This document shows positions 1 to 6,848 of a stretch of DNA of 9,454 bases, in pieces (position 1 is the first letter of the stretch; every line of letters begins with the position of its first letter). Location: positions 1 through 9,454 of the forward strand of contig SEEY01000108.1 of NCBI GenBank assembly GCA_004211235.1. The letters run 5' to 3'. Source of the stretch: Rubrivivax sp. (GTDB lineage: Bacteria > Pseudomonadota > Gammaproteobacteria > Burkholderiales > Burkholderiaceae). Position numbers and translations under genes: made by a program. The notes below the pieces were generated by a model that had not been told where the DNA came from, did not search any database, and saw only the letters and a list, made by a program, of their open reading frames with translations.

Positions 1-2
1 GC

Positions 3-929
3 ATGAGCCTTGAATCAAGCAACGTAGCCGACCTGCTGCTCGCCATCGTCGGCGGTGCATTGCGCGTCGGCACGCCGTTCCTCTTCGTCAGCCTCGGCGA
101 GTGCCTCACCGAGAAGAGCGGCCGCATCAACCTCGGCCTGGAAGGCGTGCTCGTCTTCAGCGCGATGGCCGGCTTCGGCGGCGCATACCTGACCGGCTCG
201 CCCTGGCTGGGCGTCGGGGCCGCCATGGGCTGCGGCGCGCTGCTGGCGCTGCTGCACGGCCTGCTGTGCTCGCTGCCTCGCGTGTCCGACATCGCCACCG
301 GCATCGCGCTGATGTTGCTCGGCGCGGGCCTGGCCTTCTACCTCGGCAAGCCGCTGATCCAGCCGCAGGCGCCGCAGATCCCGTCGCTGCCGCTGGGCGC
401 CTGGAGCGACTCCTCGGCGGTGCAGACGGCCCTGTCGGTCAACGCCCTCTTCCCCATCGGCGTGGCGCTCGCCGCGCTGCTGACCTGGGGATTCAAGAAC
501 ACGCGCTGGGGCCTGGTGGTGCGCATGGCCGGCGACAGCAGCGACGCGGCGCGAGCGCTGGGCTATTCGGTCAACGGCGTGCGCATCGCCGCCACCACGG
601 TGGGCGGCGCCATCGCCGGGCTGGGAGGCGCATCGCTGTCGCTCTACTACCCGGGCAGCTGGAACGAGGGCCTGTCCAGCGGCCAGGGCCTGATTGCCGT
701 GGCGCTCGTCATCTTCGCGCGCTGGCACCCCTGGCGCTGCCTGGGCGCGGCGCTGCTGTTCGGCGGCGCGGGTGCCGTCGGCCCGGCCCTGCAGAGCGTC
801 GGCGTCAGCGGCGGCTACTACCTGTTCAACGCCATGCCCTATGTGCTGACGCTCATCATCCTCGTGGCCACCTGCTCGCCCAGCCAGTCGCTCAGAGGCG
901 CGCCGGCCGAACTGGGGGTGTCGCGATGA
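3..929 (+). CDS. ABC importer inner-membrane permease, nucleoside/BMP type (NupQ-like)
   Basis: This is a hydrophobic 308-residue protein of the BPD_transp_2 (branched-chain amino acid/ribose/nucleoside) permease family. It would form half of the membrane channel of an importer that uses a BMP-family lipoprotein or periplasmic binding protein. Family landmarks are EKSGRINLGLEG at residues 37-48 and the conserved block around SSGQGLIAVALVIFARWHP at 225-243, with about eight to nine membrane segments. The second landmark is typical of the NupQ partner of a NupP/NupQ pair. The ATG at 3 overlaps a TGA at 4-6, so an upstream gene, probably the NupP-type partner, may end there; this is inference. 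The 3' end overlaps the formamidase start by 4 nt, so the two are probably co-translated. The substrate cannot be read from the sequence. The likely ATPase partner is at 2783-4312. Confidence 0.9.
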   Translation: MSLESSNVADLLLAIVGGALRVGTPFLFVSLGECLTEKSGRINLGLEGVLVFSAMAGFGGAYLTGSPWLGVGAAMGCGALLALLHGLLCSLPRVSDIATGIALMLLGAGLAFYLGKPLIQPQAPQIPSLPLGAWSDSSAVQTALSVNALFPIGVALAALLTWGFKNTRWGLVVRMAGDSSDAARALGYSVNGVRIAATTVGGAIAGLGGASLSLYYPGSWNEGLSSGQGLIAVALVIFARWHPWRCLGAALLFGGAGAVGPALQSVGVSGGYYLFNAMPYVLTLIILVATCSPSQSLRGAPAELGVSR

Positions 930-1939
930 GCGGGCTGGGGGGCTTGAACAAGTCGCCGAACGGCGTCGTCATCGGCCTGGTGCAGCTGCAGCTGCCCGTC
1001 GTGGAGACGCCGGCGCAGCTCAAGGCACAGGCCGAGCGCATCTGCTGGATGGTCGGCAAGGCGCGGCGCAATCTGGGCACGATGGACCTCGTCGTGTTCC
1101 CCGAGTACGCGCTACAGGGCCTGAGCATGAGCACGGCGCCGGAGCTGATGGTCACGCTCGACGGGCCCGAGGTCGCGTCCTTCAAGGCCGCCTGCATCGA
1201 GCACCGCATCTGGGGCTGCTTCTCCATCATGGAGGCCAACCCCCGCGGCAACCCGTACAACACCGGGCTCATCATCGACGACCAGGGCGCCATCCAGCTC
1301 TACTACCGCAAGCTCCACCCCTGGGTGCCGGTGGAGGGCTGGGAGCCGGGCAACATGGGTGTGCCCGTGTGCACGGGCCCCAACGGCAGCAGGATCGCGC
1401 TCATCATCTGTCACGACGGCATGTTCCCGGAGATGGCGCGCGAGGCCGCGTACAAGGGCGCCGAGATCATCCTGCGCACGGCGGGCTACACAGCGCCGAT
1501 CCGGCACGCCTGGAAGATCACCAACCAGGCCAACGCCTTCCACAACCTCGCCTACACCGCCAGCGTCTGCCTGTGCGGCAGCGACGGCAGCTTCGACAGC
1601 ATGGGCGAAGGCATGTTCTGCAGCTTCGACGGCAGCGTCATGCTGGTCGGCGGCGCGCGGCCCGACGAGATCATCACCGCCGAGCTGCGCCCCGACCTCG
1701 TCCGCGAGGCGCGCGCGCTGTGGGGCGTCGAGAACAACCCCTACCAGCTCTGGCACCGCGGCTATGTCGCGGTCAAGGGTGGCGCCCAGGACTGCCCCTA
1801 CACCTTCATGCAGGACATGGTGGCCGGCCGCTACCGTCTGCCGTGGACGGTGCAGGTGACCGATGGCACGCCCTGCGGCTTTGCGCCGCCCGAGCGCGCC
1901 TACCGCGGCGCCGAAGCGAACCCGTTCGAGAAGGACTAG
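926..1939 (+). CDS. amiF: Formamidase (AmiF-type amidase, nitrilase superfamily)
   Basis: This 337-residue cytoplasmic carbon-nitrogen hydrolase probably hydrolyses formamide or another very small amide to the acid plus ammonia. The nitrilase-superfamily catalytic set is visible: Glu60 in FPEY, Lys129 in YRKL, the second glutamate Glu137 in VPVEGW, and Cys162 in ICHDG. The blocks [36 protein letters not shown] and LWHRGYVA follow Helicobacter AmiF, as does the length (about 334 residues there). Aliphatic amidase AmiE has a different sequence after the cysteine (CDDGNYPE), which makes it the weaker alternative. The ATG at 926 forms an ATGA overlap with the permease stop and follows a G-run at 914-918. 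It lies between a transporter gene and biuH, so its substrate may belong to the same urea-derivative pathway; formamide itself is not an expected intermediate there. The family call is firm, the substrate moderately so. Confidence 0.82.
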   Translation: MSGLGGLNKSPNGVVIGLVQLQLPVVETPAQLKAQAERICWMVGKARRNLGTMDLVVFPEYALQGLSMSTAPELMVTLDGPEVASFKAACIEHRIWGCFSIMEANPRGNPYNTGLIIDDQGAIQLYYRKLHPWVPVEGWEPGNMGVPVCTGPNGSRIALIICHDGMFPEMAREAAYKGAEIILRTAGYTAPIRHAWKITNQANAFHNLAYTASVCLCGSDGSFDSMGEGMFCSFDGSVMLVGGARPDEIITAELRPDLVREARALWGVENNPYQLWHRGYVAVKGGAQDCPYTFMQDMVAGRYRLPWTVQVTDGTPCGFAPPERAYRGAEANPFEKD

Positions 1940-1946
1940 CCGCACC

Positions 1947-2639
1947 ATGCCGACCCTTCGCTCCGAACCCTATGCCTGGCCCTTCGACGGCGACATCAGC
2001 CCGACGAACACGGCGCTGGTCATCATCGACATGCAGACCGACTTCTGCGGCATCGGTGGCTATGTCGACAAGATGGGTTACGACCTGTCGCTGACTCGCG
2101 CGCCCATCGCGCCGCTGCAGGTGCTGCTGGCCGCTGCGCGCCGCGCCGGCATGCACGTCATCCACACCCGCGAGGGGCACCGGCCGGACCTCGCCGACCT
2201 GCCCGCCAACAAGCGCTGGCGCTCGCAGCGCATCGGCGAGAACGGCCGCGGCATCGGCGACGCCGGCCCCTGCGGCCGCATCCTCGTGCGCGGCGAACCG
2301 GGCTGGGACATCATCCCGGAGCTCTACCCGGTCGACGGCGAGGCCATCATCGACAAGCCGGGCAAGGGCAGCTTCTGCGCGACCGACCTGGACCTGATCC
2401 TGCGCACGCGCGGCATCCGCAACCTCATCCTCACCGGCATCACCACCGACGTGTGCGTGCACACGACGATGCGCGAGGCCAACGACCGCGGCTACGAGTG
2501 CGTGCTGCTGTCCGACTGCACGGCCGCCACCGACCCCGGCAACCATGCCGCGGCGCTGAAGATGATCCAGATGCAGGGCGGCGTGTTCGGCGCCGTGGCG
2601 GACTCCAAGGCCGTGCTCGACCTGCTGGGCACGCTTTGA
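1947..2639 (+). CDS. biuH: Biuret amidohydrolase (isochorismatase-like cysteine hydrolase)
   Basis: This 230-residue enzyme is predicted to hydrolyse biuret to allophanate and ammonia, the step after cyanuric acid or triuret opening. The catalytic triad is Asp28 (VIIDMQTDF), Lys137 ([10 protein letters not shown]) and Cys170 ([15 protein letters not shown]). Phe33, Lys140 and Gln210 fall where, as I recall, Rhizobium leguminosarum BiuH has the substrate-binding residues Phe41, Lys145 and Gln215. Long blocks match what I recall of that enzyme, including [29 protein letters not shown] and [13 protein letters not shown]. RutB-type ureidoacrylate hydrolases lack these blocks. The ATG at 1947 is preceded by AAGGA at 1931-1935 and lies 7 nt past the formamidase stop; a longer in-frame reading from 1863 would run through the formamidase gene. 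Allophanate hydrolase, needed for full nitrogen release, is not in the window. Confidence 0.92.
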   Translation: MPTLRSEPYAWPFDGDISPTNTALVIIDMQTDFCGIGGYVDKMGYDLSLTRAPIAPLQVLLAAARRAGMHVIHTREGHRPDLADLPANKRWRSQRIGENGRGIGDAGPCGRILVRGEPGWDIIPELYPVDGEAIIDKPGKGSFCATDLDLILRTRGIRNLILTGITTDVCVHTTMREANDRGYECVLLSDCTAATDPGNHAAALKMIQMQGGVFGAVADSKAVLDLLGTL

Positions 2640-2655
2640 CATGAACACAAAGCAA

Positions 2656-2725
2656 GGCCACAGAGGCACAGAGACACAGAGCGCGGGTCATGGCGCTTCC
2701 TCTGTGCCTCTGTGCCTCTGTGGCC
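2656..2725. repeat. Long inverted repeat of CACAGAGN octamers
   Basis: The arms 2656-2681 and 2700-2725 are 26 nt each and reverse-complementary with one mismatch, around an 18-nt loop (2682-2699). Each arm is itself a run of the octamer CACAGAGN or its complement: left-arm units start at 2659, 2667 and 2675. An outer AACAC/GTGTT pair (2644-2648, 2726-2730) adds a little more pairing. The sequence is AG/CT-rich, unlike the GC-rich genes around it. I recall similar CACAGAGGCACAGAG palindromes scattered between genes in many environmental bacteria. In RNA it would form a very stable hairpin between biuH and the ATPase gene. The following TGTTCTCTT is only weakly T-rich, so a terminator role is uncertain; it may instead shield or separate mRNA segments. 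Confidence 0.9.
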
Positions 2726-2782
2726 GTGTTCTCTTGACTCATCCGTCCCCGGCCCCCGCGCCACGCTGAACGGAGCTCCGAC

Positions 2783-4312
2783 ATGCACGCCCTCCACCTC
2801 GAAACCTACCGCCTCACCAAGCGCTTCGGCAGCTTCACGGCGATGGACGCCGTGTCCCTCACCGTGCGGCCCGGCACCGTCCATGCGCTGCTCGGCGAGA
2901 ACGGCGCGGGCAAGAGCACGCTCGTGAAGGCCATCGTCGGCTACCACCGGCCGGACGACGGCGCCGTCATGATCGACGGCCGCGAGCACGACATCAGCTC
3001 GCCCGTCGCCGCCCGCGACCTCGGCCTGGGCATGGTCTACCAGCACTTCACCGTCGTGCCCGGCATGAGCGTCGCCGAGAACCTGCTGCTGGCCCGCGGC
3101 AAGCTGCCCATGGTCGTGGACTGGAAGGCGGCGAGCTCGGCGCGGGCCGCCTTCATGGCCACCGCGCCCTTCAAGCTGCCGCTGGACGCCCAGCCCGGCG
3201 AGCTGTCGGCCGGCGAGAAGCAGAAGCTGGAGATCCTCAAGCAGCTGTTCCTCAAACCGCGCCTGCTGATCCTGGACGAGCCCACCTCGGTGCTGACACC
3301 CCAGGAGGCCGACGAGGTGCTGGACGCATTGCGCGACCAGGCCCATGCGATGAACTGCTCGGTGCTGATGATCACGCACAAGTTCCGCGAGGTGATGGCC
3401 TATGCCGACGACGTCAGCGTGCTGCGCAAGGGCGCCCTCGTCTTCACCGGCGCGGTGGCCGACTGCACGCCCGACAGCCTCGCCGCCGCGATGGTCGGTG
3501 ACAGCGACGCAGTAGCGAGCAGCGTCACGCGGCCGAAGTGGGTGCGGGACGCACGGGCGCCGGGCGAGGTCAAGATGGCCATCGAGGGCCTGGAGGTGAT
3601 GGGCGACCGCGGCGAACCCGCCGTGCGCGCCCTCTCGCTGAGCGTCAAGCGCGGCGAGATCGTCGGCATCGCCGGCGTCAGCGGCAACGGCCAGCGCGAG
3701 TTGATGCAGGCCCTCGTCGGCCAGCGCGCCCGCGTCGCCGGCCGCGTGACGGTGGACGGCGAGACCTTCCTCGCCAAGCGTGGCGAGAACCGCGCCCGCA
3801 AGGTGCGCAGCCTGCCCGAGGAGCCGCTGGGCAATGCCTGCGTCGGCTCCTTGAGCGTGGCGCAGAACATGGCGCTGCGCAGCTTCGACGAAGTGCCCTG
3901 GTCGCGCGGCGGCATGGTGCGCTGGGGTGCGCTGCGCGAGCGGGCGCGATCCTGGATCACCGAATACGGCGTCAAGACCCAGGGCGAGCGGGCGGCCATC
4001 CGCACGCTGTCGGGCGGCAACGTGCAGCGCGCCGTGCTGGCCCGCGAGCTGGCCGGCGATGCCGAGCTGCTGCTGGTCAGCAACCCGGTCTTCGGCCTGG
4101 ACTTCGCGGCGGTGGCCGAGATCCACGGCCGCCTGATGGCCGCACGCAACCGCGGTGCCGCGGTGCTGCTGGTCAGCGAGGACCTGGACGAACTGCTGGC
4201 ACTGGCCGACCGCATCGTCGTCATGAGCGAAGGCCGCATCGTGCATGACGTGGCGGCGTCCGAAGCGACGCGCCAGTCGCTCGGCGCCTTCATGGGCGGC
4301 AAGGGGCACTGA
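2783..4312 (+). CDS. ABC importer ATPase with two nucleotide-binding domains (NupO/RbsA-like)
   Basis: This 509-residue protein would energise a nucleoside/BMP-type importer at the inner face of the cytoplasmic membrane. Domain 1 has Walker [10 protein letters not shown] (38-46), Q-loop Gln87, signature LSAGEKQ (141-147), Walker B LLILDEP (161-167) and switch His199. Domain 2 has the degenerate Walker A usual in this family (GVSGNGQRE, 298-306), signature LSGGNVQ (409-415), and [12 protein letters not shown] (429-440) where relatives usually read QPTRGLD. Thus one competent and one degenerate ATP site are expected, as in the RbsA group. The ATG at 2783 has GGAG at 2772-2775. The likely partner permease is at 3-929, separated from it by the two hydrolases, which is an unusual order. 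It is clearly different from the second ATPase at 7005-8525, so this is not a recent duplication. Confidence 0.93.
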   Translation: MHALHLETYRLTKRFGSFTAMDAVSLTVRPGTVHALLGENGAGKSTLVKAIVGYHRPDDGAVMIDGREHDISSPVAARDLGLGMVYQHFTVVPGMSVAENLLLARGKLPMVVDWKAASSARAAFMATAPFKLPLDAQPGELSAGEKQKLEILKQLFLKPRLLILDEPTSVLTPQEADEVLDALRDQAHAMNCSVLMITHKFREVMAYADDVSVLRKGALVFTGAVADCTPDSLAAAMVGDSDAVASSVTRPKWVRDARAPGEVKMAIEGLEVMGDRGEPAVRALSLSVKRGEIVGIAGVSGNGQRELMQALVGQRARVAGRVTVDGETFLAKRGENRARKVRSLPEEPLGNACVGSLSVAQNMALRSFDEVPWSRGGMVRWGALRERARSWITEYGVKTQGERAAIRTLSGGNVQRAVLARELAGDAELLLVSNPVFGLDFAAVAEIHGRLMAARNRGAAVLLVSEDLDELLALADRIVVMSEGRIVHDVAASEATRQSLGAFMGGKGH

Positions 4313-4321
4313 CGTGCCGAT

Positions 4322-4458
4322 ACCCCTCGCCCAACCGCGCATCGCTGAACGCGAGCGAGTCTGGTCGGTCCCCCGAGGGGACGGCGATGCTCGCGGCATC
4401 GAGCCGCACGCACATCGCCAGCGCGGGCCGGCTTGGGAGCGGCCCGGCGCTCGACCCG
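4322..4458. repeat. 137-nt palindrome-rich intergenic element, copy A
   Basis: It aligns without gaps to 6848-6984 with 18 mismatches in 137 positions (about 87% identity). It begins 10 nt after the ATPase stop and ends 40 nt before the next start codon. Foldable parts are: GTCCCC/GGGGAC with a 3-nt loop (4368-4382); an outer stem GGCGATG/CATCGCC (4383-4389, 4413-4419) enclosing GCGGC/GCCGC (4393-4397, 4403-4407); and CGGGCCG/CGGCCCG (4424-4430, 4440-4446) around a 9-nt loop. The first hairpin seen in copy B is damaged here. In addition, a perfect 10-bp pair CCGCGCATCG/CGATGCGCGG (4335-4344, 4465-4474) spans most of the element. It could be a dispersed repeat or, less likely, a structured leader. 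No gene is visible in the 185-nt gap. Confidence 0.9.
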
Positions 4459-4486
4459 CAAATTCGATGCGCGGGGAACACAGGAT

Positions 4487-4491
4487 GGAGG
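4487..4491 (+). promoter_or_regulatory. Ribosome binding site of the TrtA-like gene
   Basis: GGAGG lies 6 nt before the ATG at 4498. It selects this start over an in-frame ATG at 4387, which would translate the repeat element into a 37-residue extension with no counterpart in the biuH product. Confidence 0.8.
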
Positions 4492-4497
4492 CTTGAA

Positions 4498-5184
4498 ATG
4501 AACGCGCAGCTCACCCTCGACACGGCCACGCCCTTCCCCTACGTCTTCAACCCGGCGCACACGGCGCTGGTCGTCATCGACATGCAGCGCGACTTCATCG
4601 AGGCCGGTGGCTTCGGTGCCAGCCTGGGCAACGACGTGACGCTGCTGCAGGCCATCGTGCCCACCGTGCGCCGCATGCTGGACGCCTGGCGTGCCATCGG
4701 CGGCACCGTGCTGCACACGCGTGAGGCGCACCGGCCCGACCTCGGCGACTGCCCGCCGGCCAAACGGATGCGCGGCCAACCCTCCCTTCGCATCGGCGAC
4801 GTCGGGCCCATGGGCCGCGTGCTGATCGCCGGCGAGCCCGGCGCGGAGATCGTGCCCGCGCTGGCGCCACTGCCGGGCGAGCTGGTCATCGACAAGCCCG
4901 GCAAGGGCATGTTCTACGGCACGCCGGCGGATGCGCTGCTGCGCGAGCGCGGCATCACGCATCTGCTCTTCATGGGCGTGACCACCGAGGTCTGCGTGCA
5001 GACGTCCATGCGCGAGGCCAACGACCGCGGCTACGAGTGCCTGATCGTCGAAGACGGCACCGAGAGCTACTTTCCCGAGTTCAAGGCGGCCGCGCTGGCC
5101 ATGCTGACGGCGCAGGGCGCCATCGTCGGCTGGTCGGCCCCGTCCATCGCGGTGATCCAGGCCCTGGCGGAAGGCAGCGCGTGA
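4498..5184 (+). CDS. Isochorismatase-like cysteine hydrolase, probable triuret hydrolase (TrtA-like)
   Basis: This 228-residue paralog shares roughly half its residues with the biuH product. The triad is Asp28 (VVIDMQRDF), Lys133 ([10 protein letters not shown]) and Cys166 ([15 protein letters not shown]); Phe33, Lys136 and Gln206 match the substrate residues of BiuH. It differs around the active-site loop (FIEAGGF against FCGIGGY), after the lysine (MFYGTP against SFCATD) and near the C-terminus ([13 protein letters not shown] against [13 protein letters not shown]), so a different but related substrate is likely. Triuret hydrolase, described from Herbaspirillum, belongs to this superfamily and makes carboxybiuret, which decarboxylates to biuret, the substrate of biuH. 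As I recall, the two genes are often neighbours, so triuret is the best guess. A second biuret hydrolase or a ureide hydrolase remains possible. The stop overlaps the GTG start of the regulator gene. Confidence 0.85.
   Translation: MNAQLTLDTATPFPYVFNPAHTALVVIDMQRDFIEAGGFGASLGNDVTLLQAIVPTVRRMLDAWRAIGGTVLHTREAHRPDLGDCPPAKRMRGQPSLRIGDVGPMGRVLIAGEPGAEIVPALAPLPGELVIDKPGKGMFYGTPADALLRERGITHLLFMGVTTEVCVQTSMREANDRGYECLIVEDGTESYFPEFKAAALAMLTAQGAIVGWSAPSIAVIQALAEGSA
5169..5174 (+). promoter_or_regulatory. Ribosome binding site supporting a GTG start for the GntR gene
   Basis: GGAAGG lies 6 nt before the GTG at 5181, inside the end of the TrtA-like gene. It supports GTG 5181 over the in-frame ATG at 5037, which would overlap the hydrolase by almost 150 nt. 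Confidence 0.65.
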
Positions 5185-5870
5185 GCGCTCCCGAAGCCGC
5201 CATCGAAGCGCCGAGCTTGGCCGACCAGGCCCATGCCCAGCTCAAGCAGCTCATCTTCGAGTTCGCGCTGATGCCCGGCGACCGCGTATCGGAAACCGAA
5301 CTCGCACAGCGCGTCGCCGTCAGCCGCACGCCGCTGCGCGCCGCGCTGCAGCGGCTGGAGCGCGAGGGCTTCCTGAAGCTGCTGCCGCGCCTGGGCTGGC
5401 AGGTGGCGCCGCTGGACTTCGACGTGATGGACGAGCTCTATGACCTGCGCACGCTGATCGAGTGCGAGGCGGCCCGCCACCTCGCAGAGAGCGAGCAACG
5501 GCCCGAGCTGGGCCAGCTGGCCGACATCTGGCTGGTGCCTGCGGCCGACCGCCTCGGCGACGCGGCCGAAGTCGGCGCGCTCGACGAGCGCTTCCACGCC
5601 CTGCTCGTGCAGGGCAGCGGCAACCGCGAGATGGCGCGCGTGCACCGCGAGATCACCGAGCGCATCCGCATCATCCGGCGGCTGGACTTCACCAAGCCGG
5701 CCCGCGTCGATGCCACCTACGACGAGCACGCCCGCATCCTGCGCGCCCTGACACGCCGCCGCGCCGATGAAGCCCAGCGCCTGCTGCGTGCCCACATCCA
5801 GCAGAGCAAGCTGGAGGTGCGGCACATCACGCTGGACATGCTGTACCGCGCCAGGCGGAGTGCCGGATGA
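5181..5870 (+). CDS. GntR-family transcriptional regulator (FadR subfamily, FCD domain)
   Basis: This is a 229-residue DNA-binding regulator. Residues about 15-76 form the winged helix-turn-helix ([29 protein letters not shown], given as residues 37-65). Residues about 85-215 form the all-helical FCD ligand-binding domain. Asp135 and His139 (LDERFH), His183 (YDEHARIL) and His205 (RAHIQQ) sit where FCD proteins bind a metal that helps hold a carboxylate-type ligand. Allophanate or carboxybiuret would suit such a pocket, but this is speculation. The GTG start forms a GTGA overlap with the upstream hydrolase, so the two are co-expressed. The most obvious target is the intergenic region just downstream (5871-5993), where a dyad lies near the predicted transcription start. 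FadR-type regulators are usually repressors released by ligand. Confidence 0.92.
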   Translation: MSAPEAAIEAPSLADQAHAQLKQLIFEFALMPGDRVSETELAQRVAVSRTPLRAALQRLEREGFLKLLPRLGWQVAPLDFDVMDELYDLRTLIECEAARHLAESEQRPELGQLADIWLVPAADRLGDAAEVGALDERFHALLVQGSGNREMARVHREITERIRIIRRLDFTKPARVDATYDEHARILRALTRRRADEAQRLLRAHIQQSKLEVRHITLDMLYRARRSAG

Positions 5871-5902
5871 CGCGCCGTACGCGCCACACCGCCGCCCGCC
5901 AC

Positions 5903-5918
5903 TTGGCACACGACTTGC
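5903..5918 (+). promoter_or_regulatory. Sigma-54 (RpoN) -24/-12 promoter upstream of the channel gene
   Basis: TTGGCAC (5903-5909) and TTGC (5915-5918) match the -24 and -12 elements of the sigma-54 consensus TGGCACG-N4-TTGCW. The GG and GC doublets are separated by exactly 10 nt, as required. The two deviations are A for the final G of the -24 box and G for the W after TTGC. It lies 33 nt past the regulator stop in a 123-nt gap. Transcription would start near 5930, giving a leader of about 64 nt before the TTG at 5994. Sigma-54 promoters need an enhancer-binding activator such as NtrC. I did not recognise an NtrC-type site in the roughly 130 nt upstream. Expected output is the channel gene and the second importer. 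Confidence 0.72.
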
Positions 5919-5928
5919 GAAGCCTCCC

Positions 5929-5942
5929 CCATCCGGGGATGG
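5929..5942. promoter_or_regulatory. Possible operator: dyad CCATCC-N2-GGATGG
   Basis: This perfect 6+6 dyad sits at the transcription start predicted from the sigma-54 promoter (about 5930), a suitable place for a repressor such as the adjacent GntR protein. Flanking CTTGC (5914-5918) and GCAAG (5942-5946) extend the symmetry loosely. It could instead be a small 5'-leader hairpin or chance. Confidence 0.3.
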
Positions 5943-5980
5943 CAAGCCGCGCCTCATTTCACGCCCCACCCATCCACCAC

Positions 5981-5986
5981 TAGGAG
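5981..5986 (+). promoter_or_regulatory. Ribosome binding site supporting a TTG start for the channel gene
   Basis: TAGGAG lies 7 nt before the TTG at 5994. No in-frame ATG occurs before the signal peptide, and the reading from TTG gives a complete signal sequence, so TTG is the likely start. Confidence 0.7.
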
Positions 5987-5993
5987 CTTCATC

Positions 5994-6848
5994 TTGAGAA
6001 CGACCACGCGCCTGCTCTGCACCACCGTCGCCGCCCTGGCCGCCACCACGGCCCAGGCCGCCGACTGGAGCGACACGTCCATCGGCTACCGAACCGGCAA
6101 CAAGTTCGCCGAGCCCTTCGGCGTGAACGACATCAAGAAGAACATCGTCAACCTGACGCATGCCAGCGGCTACAGCTACGGCACGAACTTCTTCAATGCC
6201 GACCTGCTGCTGTCCGACAAGAAGGACCCGTCCAGCCCCAACTCCGGCAGCGGCGCCAGCGAGGTCTACATCGTCTATCGCCACACGCTGGACCTGGCCA
6301 AGATCAGCGGCAACCCGATGGCCTTCGGCCCGGTGCGCGGCGTGGGCATCACCGGCGGTTTCGACGCCAACGTCAAGGTGGATGCCGGCTACAACTCGCG
6401 CAAGCAGATGCTGGTGCTCGGTCCCACGCTGATGATGGACGTGCCCGGCTTCCTCAACATCAGCCTGCTGGCCCTGCGCGAGAGCAACGCGCCTTACAAC
6501 AAGTTCAGCAGCACTGCGACGCCGCGCTACACCTACAAGACCCACATGATGCTGACGGCCTCGTGGAGCATCCCGCTGGGCAAGTTGCCCCTGGCCTTCG
6601 AGGGCTTCGCGAACTACATCGCCAGCAAGGGCACGAACGAGTTCGGCGGCGCCACGGGCCCCGAGACCAACTTCGACGGCCAGGTCATGTACGACATCGG
6701 CGCGGGCGCCGGCGCCGCGCCGGGCAAGTTCAAGGTGGGCATCGAGTACCAGTACTGGCGCAACAAGTTTGGCAACCCGTACAAGGGTCCGGCCGGTAGC
6801 GGCGCGTTTGCCAAGACCCCGATGATCAGGGCCGAATATCACTTTTGA
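5994..6848 (+). CDS. Tsx-like outer-membrane channel protein
   Basis: This 284-residue precursor has a signal peptide (basic start MRTTTR, hydrophobic core, cleavage likely after AQA at residue 22, mature start ADWSD). The mature part is rich in alternating aromatic and polar strands and ends in EYHF; a C-terminal phenylalanine is the usual outer-membrane beta-barrel insertion signal. It resembles the proteins annotated as outer envelope or nucleoside-specific channel (Tsx family) in Burkholderiales, for example SDTSIGYR, NIVNLTHASGY, DVPGFLNISLLALRES, and the C-terminal KTPMIRAEYHF. It would let small polar solutes cross the outer membrane to supply the ABC importers. Pseudomonas sp. ADP pairs an outer-membrane protein (AtzS) with an ABC system (AtzTUVW) in its triazine locus, a similar arrangement. 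Start is TTG with a good Shine-Dalgarno. It is the first gene after the sigma-54 promoter. Confidence 0.85.
   Translation: MRTTTRLLCTTVAALAATTAQAADWSDTSIGYRTGNKFAEPFGVNDIKKNIVNLTHASGYSYGTNFFNADLLLSDKKDPSSPNSGSGASEVYIVYRHTLDLAKISGNPMAFGPVRGVGITGGFDANVKVDAGYNSRKQMLVLGPTLMMDVPGFLNISLLALRESNAPYNKFSSTATPRYTYKTHMMLTASWSIPLGKLPLAFEGFANYIASKGTNEFGGATGPETNFDGQVMYDIGAGAGAAPGKFKVGIEYQYWRNKFGNPYKGPAGSGAFAKTPMIRAEYHF

Noticed and set aside
723..741. TGGCAC followed by GC at sigma-54 spacing inside the first permease gene
   Set aside because: The -12 part reads GCGC instead of TTGC and it lies within coding sequence.
101..1939. Long + strand reading that would fuse sequence overlapping the permease to the formamidase
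   Set aside because: Before 926 it is an Arg/Ala-rich out-of-frame shadow of the permease; the formamidase starts at the coupled ATG 926.
926..1939. Aliphatic amidase AmiE or the amidase-signature allophanate hydrolase AtzF
   Set aside because: The Glu60/Lys129/Cys162 triad is nitrilase-type, which excludes the Ser-Ser-Lys amidase-signature family. The CHDGMFPE block and the length follow AmiF rather than AmiE.
1947..2639. Assignment as RutB (ureidoacrylate hydrolase), nicotinamidase or N-carbamoylsarcosine amidase
   Set aside because: The isochorismatase fold is shared, but the blocks [32 protein letters not shown] and the Gln210 position fit biuret hydrolase, and no other rut genes are nearby.
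2492..4399. A 635-codon - strand frame antisense to the first ATPase
   Set aside because: Same low-complexity composition. Its tail runs through the CACAGAG palindrome, giving the TEAQRHRG-like peptide often seen in spurious predicted proteins.
4322..4497. Known riboswitch classes (guanidine, purine, xanthine) in the leader of the TrtA-like gene
   Set aside because: I saw none of the conserved core motifs of those classes, and the same sequence recurs at 6848-6984 with pairing-breaking changes.
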